A program made the translations under genes and the position numbers. From Brachionus manjavacas (Eukaryota; Rotifera; Eurotatoria; Ploima; Brachionidae), in contig JAHQIY010000018.1 of NCBI GenBank assembly GCA_019054805.1, forward strand, positions 1,302,001 to 1,366,000: a DNA stretch of 64,000 nt, written 5' to 3'. Each line of letters begins with the position of its first letter. Position 1 is the first letter of the stretch. Below are positions 1 to 10,534 of the stretch, in pieces. The notes under the pieces were generated by a model. The model searched no databases. It saw only the letters and a list, made by a program, of their open reading frames with translations, and was not told where the DNA came from.

Positions 1-2638
1 CACTGGACCAAGAATTGCTGCTGAATCCTTAAAGATTTTGACTGAAATATCTGAGATTCCAGGACCATTGTTGGGGTTCAAATTACTAATCAATTTAACA
101 ACAGAATCGACCGATATTAAATGAAAATCAAAAGTTTTTTCTTTTAAATTACTAAAGGGACACATGTTAGAGAGTTCATTAAATGTTTCATTTATGAAAG
201 TAATACAGGTCCTTAAATCAGATAATGAATCTGATTTTATATCAGTGAAAAATGATTCATTAGCTTGCTAATTTCTGAGGCCTCAGATGCGGAGTTATTA
301 CCTTTGATAATGAAGTTCGGAATGATACTATTTTGCTTGTCAGACTTTAATTTTATTGTTGATCTATAGAATTCATAAAATTTTTTGGAATTTTGAAAAT
401 CATTTAATTTTTTATCTTTGAAATAAAGGACTAATTTTTGTTCGGTCAAAGTTTTTATTCGCTTTTTTTCTTCTACATACGATAAATAAAAAGAGCGATC
501 ATGTGTGTTTTTCCAAGACTTATAAAAACCATCCCGTGATTTAGAAAGAGAATTAATTTCATTATCTGACCATGGGCTAATAGAATTTCTTTTATCAATT
601 TTAACATTTTTTGTTGGTGCAATGGAATCTACTATACTTAAAATTGAGTTCTTAAGGGAGTTCCATTTATCATTAGGTAGATCAAATGAAGATAAAGTTA
701 AATAAAAAGATTGAGATTTGAAGTCATGGTGAGAGATTTTCTCTGAGATTTTATAAAGATTTTTCTCAGAAAGATTTCTCACAGATCTGAACACGGAGGT
801 GCTTTTTATTGAGGAAATGTCTAGCGTGATAACCAACATTCTATGATCACTTATAGAAGTATCAATGGATGAAGTCGATTTTATTAGATTTTGGTTATGC
901 AGTACGAGATCTATTTGAGAAACACTTGTTATTAATTTTTTTTCCTTCTGAAAAAATTTGGTTGTGACTCTAGTTGGACCTAAAACGAAGTTTTTTAATG
1001 CGTAACTTGAAAGAAAACATTTTAAGATTTCATTTTTTTTTAAAGAATCTATATTAAAATCACCAATAAGAAAAAGGGGATCTTCGATGTTTATGGTTAA
1101 GAGGAAATTTCCAATTTTATCAAGGTAATCACTATCATTAATATATCTGTTTGGGGCTTTATAGCATGAGAGAAAATTAAAGCATATTTTTTTAAGTAAA
1201 TTTGAAGATAAATACTTTCGATTGATGGTAAAATTTTTGTTTTCCTTATAGTGTATTCGTATCGAACATAGACGAGAACACCTCCGCCTTCTTCATTTTC
1301 TCTATCGAGACGTATGATATTGTAGAAAGAATGTTTAAGAGAGGATAAAGGGTGGATAAAATCATTTAGAAATGTTTCATTGAGCATCACTATATCAAAT
1401 ATTCTTAAGTTTAGGACTGAGAATATTTGGTCTTTTTTATTAAAAAATCTGTTAACATTGAAATGGAGAATAGAAAAATTGCCTGTCGCTTTAGTTACTT
1501 CTATAAGATCGTTAACAAAGTCGGAACTAATTAATCTTGATGATGGGTTTAATTTTTCTGTATTTAGTCAAGAACATGAGGTAGTAAATGAATTATCGAT
1601 TCCTTTAATAGAGAGAAGACCTTTAGAGATAATTTCATGAAAAATTAACTTACGAAAGGCATCTATTTGATCCTGTTTAAAGGTTAATTGGGCGCTATGG
1701 ATAAAATATCGAAAAAAAAGACAAATGAAAATACCACAGTCATACAGGTTTGTCTGAATTGGAAAAGAAACATTAGAGTAACACCAGTTATCTATAATCA
1801 GGTTAAGATCCTTTAGTATTAATGTTAAAAATTTGTTTACCTCCTGATAATAAGTGTTGCTGTTTATTCCTAGAGAGTCATATAAGATTATTGTTGATTT
1901 TGAGAAATCAAGAATTATTAGCCGCCAGTGATTCATAAAGCAAGTTGGAATAATTATAAAATTGTATTTACTTACTTTATTGAGTTTTAGTCTGTACTTG
2001 CCATTTTTAACATATAAAGAGAAAAGAGATGCTGAGAATGAGAAAAAACAATTTTCAGAAGTAGAAAGAGAAATAATAAGGTTAAAATAAAAATCAATTA
2101 TGTTGTCGTTTACCCATTTTGTTTTGTTGAGCGATGATAAATCATGGAACGTTAACTTTGTGTTGAACCCTTCTACTGCTAGATTATAGTCATATTCCCA
2201 ATTTCTTTTCGGTTCAAAAATATCGTTTTGATCAAACATAGGCTGAAATTCGGTTGAATTTGTCAAGTTCTTGTTAACTGAAGCTTCGTTTGCTCGGGGT
2301 CGTCTAGAGACGATCATAGTTTTGTTGAGTTCTGTTTTCGTTGCTCCTGATTGACTGGAGTCGATTGAGCCTGTCAAGGCCTTGTTGACTGGGTATTTGG
2401 TAATTCTAGATCGACTGGGATCAGTTGAGTTTGTCAAGGCCTTGTTGACTGATACTACGGTCGTTCCTGATCGAATGGAGACAGCTGAGTCGCTCAAATT
2501 CTTAAGCGAAGTTGCGTCGGTTGAGTTGTTCAATGGATTGTTCACCGTTTTTTTGATTGTTTCGGATCTGTTTTGTTCTACAGATTCATCGAGATCAAAT
2601 GAGGCAATGATCTCTTTTGTTTGCAGCTTACAGAACAA
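1..2638 (-). pseudogene. LINE ORF2: Ulp1-like protease, APE endonuclease, start of RT
   Basis: Non-LTR retrotransposon ORF2, read leftwards and cut by the window edge. Residues 1-160 are low complexity, with 20-residue repeats beginning VNKALTNSTD. Residues ~160-340 form a Ulp1/SENP-type (C48) protease: W175, H237 (NHWRL), D254, Q295 and C301 (YDCGIF) match the family's His-Asp-Gln-Cys set. The APE-type endonuclease follows, with FSILHFNVNRF, IVMLNETF, GGGVLVYVR, IGDFNID, SQIDLVL and SDHRMLV. Next come a linker with the PWSDNEI motif and the RT beginning (NPNNGPGISEIS near position 60). Three breaks are visible: an in-frame TGA at 1568-1570 between protease and endonuclease, a frameshift near 1170, and a frameshift near 250. 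The endonuclease resumes in the same frame right after the TGA, so protease and endonuclease look like one ancestral polypeptide. The style resembles the CR1/L2/Jockey group; the clade is not resolved. Confidence 0.85.
1568..2638 (-). CDS. Ulp1/C48 cysteine protease domain of the LINE ORF2
   Basis: This is the longest open part of the LINE ORF2 (356 codons). Ulp1-family enzymes cleave SUMO-type modifiers. The conserved W in the KWVNDNIIDFYF segment, the buried strand FIIIP, the H of NHWRL, the D of LYDSLG, the Q of PIQTNLYD and the C of DCGIFICLF are all present and correctly spaced, so the fold looks complete. The N-terminal 150 residues are Ser/Thr/Asn-rich and repetitive. The start at 2638 is the first Met in frame and lies 78 bp downstream of the ORF1 stop, as expected for a two-ORF LINE. 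Its role in transposition is unknown; protection of the element's proteins from SUMO- or ubiquitin-linked turnover is inference. Confidence 0.8.
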   Translation of the reverse strand: MFCKLQTKEIIASFDLDESVEQNRSETIKKTVNNPLNNSTDATSLKNLSDSAVSIRSGTTVVSVNKALTNSTDPSRSRITKYPVNKALTGSIDSSQSGATKTELNKTMIVSRRPRANEASVNKNLTNSTEFQPMFDQNDIFEPKRNWEYDYNLAVEGFNTKLTFHDLSSLNKTKWVNDNIIDFYFNLIISLSTSENCFFSFSASLFSLYVKNGKYRLKLNKVSKYNFIIIPTCFMNHWRLIILDFSKSTIILYDSLGINSNTYYQEVNKFLTLILKDLNLIIDNWCYSNVSFPIQTNLYDCGIFICLFFRYFIHSAQLTFKQDQIDAFRKLIFHEIISKGLLSIKGIDNSFTTSCS

Positions 2639-2715
2639 ATGTCAGTGATGTTGATCAATGGACTGTGGCTTGGTTAGATGGTTAGTAACAATTTGGTTGG
2701 TTGACGGTTCAGCTC

Positions 2716-3567
2716 TTATGCTGGTTTTGTAAAAGCGCTTTGTTTTTTATCAATCTTGGTCTTCTCGCCATTGCGCACACGCCACTCAAAAGGACTATCC
2801 GCAGGTAGTTTACTGTTTAATTCGACGCATGCGTTGTGTTCAAGTTTGAGGCCGAGGCGTTCACTGAGCGTCAGGTCGGGCGCCACTTGTACACCGACAA
2901 ATCGCTCATGAGTTTTGAGTGCACGTGTTGATTTAAGTGAAATCTCGCGGGTGCTGGGGCTGTCAAACTCGACAAGGACCGGTGGAGGGCGGGTCTGGTT
3001 CGAGTTCTTAGCAGCAAATTTTACTATTCGCTTGACCTGAAACGAGTTCACACTCAAGACACCAACTAAGTCATTGACTTGCCCGTCAGCTTGCTTGTCA
3101 TTGTCGTACTTGAGGCCGAAAATCATGATGTTATTCGCTCTTTTCTCTTTTTCCCGTATCAATTTACTGTTCGCAAGAGCGTGATTGATCTCAAAGTCCG
3201 AACTTTTGGTGTTCAATCCGCGCTTTAGCACTTCGGCCAAAATGATGTTCTTAGCAGTATCTTCTGCTGTTTTCTTGATGTTGTCTTCAAGATCGTTTTT
3301 AAGAGACGATGAAGACATGGCTAGTTCCTCTCGTAGCGCCGTTATGGTGTTTTGTTGAACCTTGTTCATATTCTTCAGCTCGTTGATGGTAGTTTCGTTA
3401 TTGGAGCACATTGTTTTTAGGCTCTCAACCTCGCTCTTTAATCCCAAAACCTCTTCTGCTAGCCTCTTAATCCAGTCACGATGATCTTTCACGTATTGCT
3501 GTGGCGCTCCAGTTATTGATGGCCATTTTTTCGATTTTAATAACTGGAACGGGTCAGTATTCGACAT
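2716..3567 (-). CDS. LINE ORF1 protein (coiled coil plus RRM-like domain)
   Basis: A 283-residue ORF immediately upstream of ORF2 and on the same strand. Residues ~25-110 have heptad character (LKSEVESLKTM and on), which suggests a trimer- or dimer-forming coiled coil. Residues ~140-215 resemble the RRM-like fold of LINE ORF1 proteins, with a first strand NNIMIFGLKY and a later strand PPVLVEFDSPSTR. The C-terminus is basic. ORF1 proteins of this kind bind the element's RNA to form the transposition particle. The ORF is uninterrupted although ORF2 is damaged. The Met at 3567 lies about 30 bp from the probable 5' end of the element; no longer 5' UTR can be recognised before Helentron-like sequence begins near 3634. 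Confidence 0.8.
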   Translation of the reverse strand: MSNTDPFQLLKSKKWPSITGAPQQYVKDHRDWIKRLAEEVLGLKSEVESLKTMCSNNETTINELKNMNKVQQNTITALREELAMSSSSLKNDLEDNIKKTAEDTAKNIILAEVLKRGLNTKSSDFEINHALANSKLIREKEKRANNIMIFGLKYDNDKQADGQVNDLVGVLSVNSFQVKRIVKFAAKNSNQTRPPPVLVEFDSPSTREISLKSTRALKTHERFVGVQVAPDLTLSERLGLKLEHNACVELNSKLPADSPFEWRVRNGEKTKIDKKQSAFTKPA

Positions 3568-3633
3568 GTTGGCAGTTATTATTTTTAATTTATGATAATT
3601 TCAAAAAGTTATGTTTTTTTTTTCTTGATATCA

Positions 3634-3833
3634 TATTGTTCAAACAATCGCAATTCTTTGTCACGTTGTTCTTTGAACAATCGTTGAACGCTTGCACTCT
3701 CAATCGAAAGGCTGCCATACAAATGCAAACCAGTCAGCTTTGTTGCTCTACTCAAACTGTCACCAATTAACACAGCAACACATGTATACGATTGGCCTTG
3801 TGAATGGTCATTGATTCACATTAAATCAAGGTA
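3634..3833 (-). pseudogene. Helentron helicase C-terminal fragment (diverged family)
   Basis: The minus strand encodes the end of a Pif1-type helicase: SLSRATKLTGLHLYGSLSIE, followed by a Q/R/K-rich tail. It matches the segment at 13920-14120 of the intact element but with many substitutions, so it belongs to an older or separate Helentron family. No other domain of that copy is recognisable. Confidence 0.75.
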
Positions 3834-3838
3834 AATTG

Positions 3839-3861
3839 TCTAGGTTTTACGTTTACCTAGA
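3839..3861. repeat. Helentron-type terminal hairpin, diverged
   Basis: TCTAGG (3839-3844) and CCTAGA (3856-3861) form a 6-bp stem with a short loop. The CCTAGATTT arm is the same sequence that forms the terminal hairpin of the satellite units and of the intact Helentron. It abuts the helicase fragment on its left, so it probably marks an old element end. Confidence 0.45.
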
Positions 3862-3869
3862 TTTATTCA

Positions 3870-4032
3870 CAGGGTTCCGGTTAGGGAATTATTCTATGAT
3901 TATATTTAAATCGAAAGTAATTGATGAAAAGCCAAAAATAAACCTCCAAAGCTAGAGAACCATTATTAAAAATGACTATTATTTTTAATTGTTAAATAAG
4001 TTAAATAAGCATTAGTAATTATTTTAACATAA
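3870..4032. repeat. Diverged copy of the ~250-bp satellite monomer
   Basis: This stretch shares the blocks CAGGGTTCCGGTTAGGGAAT, GCTAGAGAACCATTA, ACTATTATTTTT and TAGTAATTATTTTA, in the same order, with the monomer nested in the array at 22-64 kb. The GC-rich middle (GGGGTCCGGGGCGGAGCCC in the array) is missing. It shows that the monomer exists outside the array and is older than it. Confidence 0.7.
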
Positions 4033-7000
4033 ATGTTCCCTAAACTGCGCAAACGACTCATTTCAATGCGAACTGGATCGTTTTGTTCAATGTATTCAAA
4101 TTCAATCTCAATTGACAAACTGCCGTACAAGTACAAACCATTTAATTTTGTTGCACGACTCAATGCCACATATAACAATGATCGTTTCAACGAATCGCCA
4201 ATACAAACGGCAACACACTCGTAAGATTGTCATTGTGATTTGTGTATTGTCATTGATTCACATTCAACAAGTGAAAATTGTTTTCGTTCAACGTGATAAT
4301 TGCCGCCTGATTTTGGTCTTTTTATAGTTTGTTGCTCACAGACAAGAGCAGTCAATTGTGGACTTATTGATTGCTTTAATATTAGCGAATCGTCTCTTAT
4401 CCATTTTTGTTTTTCATTTTCATTACGTGACAAATGACCAACATCTTTATCAGCAAATTCCAAATACAAACGTTTTACCAATGGTTTTTCGTCAGTTTTT
4501 TTCTTTGTAAATATCACATGTTTCAAACAACCAACTGCACCGTTGAACAAACCATCTTCCGTACGCAAATTTGTCGTAATCATATACTTACAATTTTGTT
4601 TTAATCGAAGCAAAGTCGGCATGCCACACGTTTTGTTCAAATCAATTTCATTGCGTGCACTTGCAACAAGATTTTGGCCCCATTTGATTGTTCGTTTTTG
4701 CCACGCCCAAACCAATAGCTCTATTTTCAATCAAATTGCCTGGCATCAATTTCAATTTGTATTCGTTGTATTCATAAACGCCTTTGTTCCAATGTATGAC
4801 ACAAATAGCCTTGTTTGGTATTTGATCGATGTTAACAATACGTGAATTAAAAATTTTAACTTGATCTTCACTCAAACAAATAACACCTTTGTTACCCAAG
4901 GCATTTAGAGCTTGGGCCAACACTGCATCGTCACGTTGCCTCATTATTTCTGTTAGCTCAATAAATTTAAACATTTGCCACAGAATTTCACCAGCCAAAA
5001 TAGAATAGCAATTGTCTTGCCATCGTTTTGACTTTGTTTCAAATATCCAACTATCGTGCACAGGACATTTTTGATTCAAATCACCTACGACAACCAATGA
5101 AACATTGCCAAACGGTTGATTATTGTTCATTATTTATTGTAATCGTTTGTTTAATTAGCCAAATAGATTTGCACCAACCATTGATATTTCGTCAATGATA
5201 ATTAGCTTTACATTGCCAATTGAGTGTCGAACACGAGCTAAAAGTTTATCCGACAAACGACCCAATTTATTCGAATGTATTGGCAAATGAAACATTGAAT
5301 GAAGCGTTGTTCCTTTTATATTGAATGCTGCTTTGCCAGTAAATGCTGTCAACAATGCTGTTTAGGCATTTGGATCATCACGATTCAAATCACTAAATCT
5401 AATAAATGTTTGATACAACGAATTGATCAAATGTGATTTGCCAGTGCCGGCGCCACCACTTACGAAATGATAAAAAGCTTTGTTCGCGCGTACAGAAACA
5501 ATAAAATTGACCAAATATTAGTATTGAATTCGATTTAGCGATTTCATTAGATTTGTGTATGCTTCGTTTGATTTGCGTTTTGGCAACGTAATCATGTCAA
5601 CTGTATTTGTGTTCAACATACTTTGTATTGTGCTAAATTCATCTTGTATAATGGCATGATAGCCAAATTCGGCTTCGAACTCTTCTTTTGTGTATTGTCG
5701 TTTGCATTTGTAATCAAATTTTCGTTTGCCTCATTTTCTCTGTCCACATAATCTTCGACCAAACGTTCATAGAGTTCTTTAATGGCCGTATCTATTTCAT
5801 TTTGAGCACGATCAAATTTTTCGGCCACAACCGACTAAAAAAGAGCATGATTTTTGGCAATTTCACATTTGTTTAGCTCAAATTTTTCGAACGGATCACG
5901 TGTTTCGACTTCACGCTTTTCATTTCGTCACGATAAAAACAACATAAGCTCAACGCGATAATAATTGTGCGCTTCTTTTACTCGATTGTATCGTTTGGAA
6001 CGAATTATTTTGCATTTGTTTCGACGTTTTACAAAACCGTCTCGATTCTTAAGTTGAATCAAATTTGAATTTTCATTGTAATTTTTAGTATTTGCAATTC
6101 TTTTCGAAGCTAGAAATATTTCATCATCATCATCATCATCATCATCTTTTTTTTACATGATTATTTGACAAAGTTGTTGTTGTTGTTGTCGTATTTTAGG
6201 AAAACAAAAGTTTCGAATTATTATTTTTGAATTATTTTCGTCAATACATTTAGCCAGACATTTATCGGAAAAAGTTGATTGTTGTCATCTTCGTTAAGAT
6301 TTTTGTCGTCGTCCTGTTGAAATAGACCATTTCTTGTCAAATCGTTTGGATTTTTGGCTCTTTCATTCGATAAAAAATCATAATGTGTTGCAAACTCAGC
6401 TAAATACACATTTTCTATTGAATTTGGTCTGTTTACATAGTGTTGCAAAATGCCAGCTCGAAATATGTTGCGCGATTCCGGATTTAAAATTTCCAAATAG
6501 CGATCTTCTTTGAGTATTACATTGCGATCTTTAGATGAAAATGTATTTACGTACGTTGTTTCTCTTGATGTTCTTGACACGGGCATAATCAACAGTGTGT
6601 ACGCACATTCTTGTGCTGATATTTCTGAGCAATTGTTAAATTTATTTGCCACTTTAAGCAAACGTTGTTTTACGTTTAAATTGCCACGAATAACTTCGTC
6701 GTCAGTATTTTTTAATAGTCGAGACATTGATGCATTTGATTTGAGCATGTATGCCGACACATAAGCAGCTGCACCATACGAATCTGTTATAAATTGTATG
6801 TCCATATTTGCTCTGTGACACACGTATATCTGTTTGTCGTATGGGTTAAGCTTTATGTTGTTTGATGTACGTTTTAAAAATACTGTTGTTGTGACCGATT
6901 TGACAATGCTTCAATATAAGATTTTTCATTTAAATTAGTTGATTTCAAAAATCTGTATATTTTCGAGTGTTTTCATCAAAATACAAATAAATTCGTTTCA

Positions 7001-7167
7001 ATCTATTTCAGCTGGACTCAACGTAATAAAAAACGACGGACAACCTAATTGTCGAATCATTGCATTTATTTCCATTTTTTCCTTTCCCAATACTGTGGAC
7101 TCGATAGAATTGTACGCAAAAACATCTGTGCTTCATTTCGAACGATTAGTTCATTTATTTTTAAGTT
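4033..7167 (-). pseudogene. Degraded Helentron copy (Rep and helicase remnants)
   Basis: A decayed relative of the intact element at 13-20 kb and collinear with 13876-17665. Recognisable parts from right to left are the Rep segment (positions ~6950-7167), the Rep tyrosine segment (AAAYVSAYMLK near 6760), the linker, the helicase Walker A region (near 5445, inside interrupted frames), the DEISMV motif (near 5190), the GDLNQ motif (near 5075) and the helicase end (near 4100). About 0.67 kb is deleted at ~6950 relative to the intact copy, taking out the HUH region, and many stops and frameshifts are scattered through it. The N-terminal half and the endonuclease are absent. The right end is cut by the retroelement fossil at 7168. 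Confidence 0.85.
6118..6147. repeat. (TCA)n microsatellite
   Basis: About nine TCA triplets inside the degraded Helentron. The intact copy has an imperfect version of the same Asp/Asn-rich linker near 15990-16015, so the tract expanded in the decayed copy. Confidence 0.8.
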
Positions 7168-8165
7168 ATTGAGGCGCCTAAATTTACCTTAAAGTCATTG
7201 TACCAGGTAGTCCAGGACATCCACTGGCCAAAACACCTATGGTACTCAAAAATTGACTTTAAGCAGGCCTTCTTTATCATAGAACTTCACCCCAAAAGCA
7301 AATTCGTAACAACTTTTGGCTACGGGGGTGAGTTCTACAATTTTAATAGGATGCCCTTCGGCTTAAGCATTGCCCCTACATCCAACAGATGCTCTTGAAT
7401 TGTGTGTTGAAATTTATACGTAAAAACACACAATTCACTTATGGGCACTTGGACGACCTGATCATTGCACATCCGGATAAAAAGAAGCTCCAAATTCTTC
7501 TAGATGTGCTAAGGGCTAAATTAAAGAACGCAGGTTGGGTGCTAAACAACCTTAAGTCGGTTTTAAACCCGGTTAATAAACTAAGTTTGCTTGGAGCGAA
7601 CTGGGATGGGCTAGGGATAACTCGTAGCCGGGAAGCTACAAAATTCGTTAAGGACATGTCAGAATCCCTACTTTTCTCTGACTTTAAAGGGAGGACCCTC
7701 ATGAGAGTGAGAGGGTACCTCAATTATTACCTAGGTTTTGCAGGAAAGATTGGGCCCGTAGTTAATACTTTCCTTAAGATGACTGTCACCACCAGGCGCG
7801 ATTACTGGTGGTATATGAGCCTGCTCCTCAAATGTGACAGGCTCAAGTTTAGGAGTCCACCTAGGTCACAGCGCATCTGGTATACGGATGCTAGTGAGTA
7901 TGCGCTTGGGGCAGTTGATGGCTACTCGGGAAGGGAGTTCTCAGTAGCCGCCCCGACTGAAGCCATACTTTTCAACGAGGCAGCTGCGTCAATACTTCCA
8001 GCACTCATGACCGATCACAAGTCAGTGTTAAGGCTCTACATTGACAATCAAGCAGTGATCGGACTCTGGAAAAGAGTGAGACCCAAATGGAGTAAATTCT
8101 ACAGCACTGGGGCGGAGAATATGCACCGTTTTATTATTATATTGGTTCGATTACATCACGTGCTG
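7168..8165 (+). mobile_element. Retroelement fossil: RT and RNase H segment
   Basis: A plus-strand fragment of a retroelement of the LTR/DIRS kind. The RT part carries KIDFKQAFF, MPFGLSIAP and a YGHLDDLI catalytic-site motif. The RNase H part carries WYTDASEYALGAV and LYIDNQAV. There are no recognisable gag, integrase or recombinase parts and no terminal repeats, so the order is unresolved. It is broken and truncated at both ends. Its base composition is clearly richer in GC than its surroundings. It truncates the degraded Helentron and so arrived after, or replaced part of, that copy. Confidence 0.75.
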
Positions 8166-8391
8166 TAATCGAAATTTTAAAAATTTGGACAAAAATTATC
8201 TATATATTAAAATTCTTCAAAAATAAACTAATAATTATTTTATTTATAACCATTAAATTAGGAAAAAACTTTAAATACATATTAAAATTTTTATTTTGAA
8301 TTATTTTTTTAACCATGTTTCGATTAATAAATGATTACTAAAAGATGTGTGTCTAAAATGTACACAATACTACGACTCCTTAATTGACTGA

Positions 8392-8532
8392 TTGATAGAT
8401 GAGACTTTGAAATTTTACAGTCTGTCTTCTGATCAAAAATTAGAATCTCAAATGACTCATGTGCATTGTTTGGGATTGTTAGTTATTCAAGCTAATTGGT
8501 TTTTAAAATGGATGGTAAAGAAAAAAAGATAA
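8392..8532 (+). other. Short coding-like segment, unassigned
   Basis: About 46 open codons with non-repetitive, protein-like composition (for example THVHCLGLLVIQANWFLKWM) in otherwise AT-rich DNA. The same frame also reads sensibly for ~15 codons before a stop at 8389-8391. It could be an exon or a gene remnant. No family is recognised. Confidence 0.25.
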
Positions 8533-8617
8533 ATTTTAAAATGGAAATATTTATTTATTTGAAATTAACCAAAAAAAAAATTAGAAAATAAGAAAACACA
8601 AAAAAAATTTTAAATAT

Positions 8618-8803
8618 TTACAAAAGTGAAAATTTTTCAATTTTTTCAACAAAATAAATATCTTCCGGTTTATCTTTCTGTTTTGAATATTGATCGCATA
8701 ATTTTTTTGTTGAGCGATGTTGCTCAGAAAATCTTTCACCATGTTCGCTGAGGAGTTTTTTCCACTCCACGCTTCTTCTTTTTCCGCTCTTCGATTTTTT
8801 TGT
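8618..8803 (-). other. Coding-like segment with a Myb/SANT-like motif
   Basis: An open frame of about 61 codons with no Met. It contains VEWKKLLSEHGERF followed by a basic helix (STKKLCDQYSK), which resembles helices 2 and 3 of Myb/SANT-like DNA-binding domains, and then a short tail and a stop. The first Myb helix is not visible. It may be the last exon of a host or transposon gene. The Myb assignment is a weak motif resemblance. Confidence 0.3.
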
Positions 8804-8832
8804 TTACAATTCTGCCATTTTAAAAAGCAAAA

Positions 8833-9084
8833 TCATTTCGTGTTCGCTTTAGATCTGATAATTGGATGATTTTTAACTAATTTTTTTCTTTCTTTTTCTT
8901 CCAAATTTTCTAACCTAATTGAAAGAATTGCGTTTTGAACTTGTAATTGTTTTATTCTTTCGTTTATTTGTTCATTTACTTGTCTTTCCGTATAATCATT
9001 AAACGATTCTGCATTTTGATCAATTAAATTTATTAATTGATTAAATTCATCATTGAAACAATTGATTAAATTTATACATAAATT
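8833..9084 (-). other. Coding-like segment with coiled coil
   Basis: An open frame of about 83 codons with no Met, rich in E, Q, N and K with heptad spacing (QINERIKQLQVQNAILSIRL), ending 30 bp upstream of the Myb-like segment and in a different frame. The two could be neighbouring exons of one gene, but no convincing GT-AG pair joins them. Function unknown. Confidence 0.25.
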
Positions 9085-10485
9085 TTAATATTCAATTTTG
9101 TTTAAAATTTATTTTTAATAAAATTTATAATCTATTTGTTTATATTTTTATCAATATTTTTATTTTTTTAAATAATTTAACTGATCTCATCTTTAGTACT
9201 CAAAAAAATATTTTAACAAACAAAAAAGTTTGTGCTGGATTTCAGAAGATGCAATCCGGATGTTTTTATGTCATTTAAAATTTTTTGATTCATTTAAAAA
9301 CTTTAATCTTTCAACTTTTGTAAAACAATTTTCATAAATAATTTAATTGACTTGTTTACAATTTGGCATAACAATTGTTACACCTAAGCAATAAAAAGCT
9401 AAACAATGAGTAAATTTAAATAAAAAAGTTAGGATTGAATTAAAAAGAGTTAGTATTACTAAAAAATTATTTTACTTAAAAAATTAAATTAAAAAAAAGA
9501 ATTATTAAGAATATATAAAAATTCAAAAAATTATTGTTCAAGGTCTTCGGCGTCGTTCAATGTGTCGTTATGTCCCTGTTTCAATGCTCAATATCTCGGC
9601 TGGATTTACTGGATTTTTGTCCAGAATCCTCACTATCTGAGGATAGCCAATCAAACTCAATTGAGGGTTTTTTGAAGATTGCCACAATTATTATCGAGTA
9701 GAATTCCTCGAAAGTGGTATCGTACTCTCTCTCTCTTTTGTTTGAACTTTTTTCTTCAGGATTTAGGGTAAGGGTTTAGGGTATATCATTTTACTCATTT
9801 TAAACTAAGTTCCTTTTTTTCGGGATAATTAAAGAATAATTGAATTTTTTTAAAAAATAACATTTGTTATCGAATATATCATAATAATTGCTTTGATGTT
9901 GTTTTTTATTCGTTATTTTATAAAAGAAACAAGAACCATTGATAAATAATAATTTTTGTTACAATTTCTCAGACTTTGAGCAATTCAAATTTCCGATTTC
10001 GCTTAAAATAAACTCTAAATATTGATCTTATTTGTCTAAATTTTTGATAAAACACTTTTAATTTTACTTTTTTTAACAAATTTTTCTTCAAAGTATTGCT
10101 CTAAGGCACCGGATGGTCTTTATTACCCAAAACACTAATTCCCATTTTAAACACTTCAAAAATTTTCATTGTTACCCCATCAAGATTTTTCGGACATTTT
10201 TTAATTTTTTAATTACTACATTTATATTTTAATAATAACGAAATTTTCTTTAAAAAAACAGTGTTGATTAAAAAAATATGTCTTAAAAAATAAATTGGTT
10301 TGACTTGATATGACCAGATTTTTTTTTCGAATTTTCTGTATGAAGTGTAAATGATATTTAAAAAAAAATTAATATTAAATTGTTTAATTTAATAAAAATT
10401 ATGAATTTAAATTTTAAAAGTTGCCAATCTATTGTTAATCAAGTAAAATGGTTGAAAAACTTTCTCCCAAAAGCGATATTTCATT
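9085..10485. other. AT-rich noncoding stretch
   Basis: No gene, RNA or named repeat is recognised. There is a short (CT)n run at 9725-9734, a degenerate telomere-like run (ATTTAGGGTAAGGGTTTAGG) at 9761-9780 and many A/T homopolymers. The block at 9540-9720 is less AT-rich and has small inverted repeats (TCCTCA...TGAGGA) but no reading frame. Confidence 0.5.
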
Positions 10486-10534
10486 GGGTTTAGGGTTTAG
10501 TGTTAGGGTTTAGGGTTTTGGGGTTAGGTTAGGG
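10486..10534. repeat. Degenerate telomere-like tract
   Basis: Successive GGGTTTA, GGGTTA and GGGGTTA units run for ~50 bp on the plus strand and pass directly into the terminal hairpin of a satellite unit. The tract is too short and irregular to be a chromosome end; it reads as an interstitial (TTAGGG)-like run. Confidence 0.6.
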
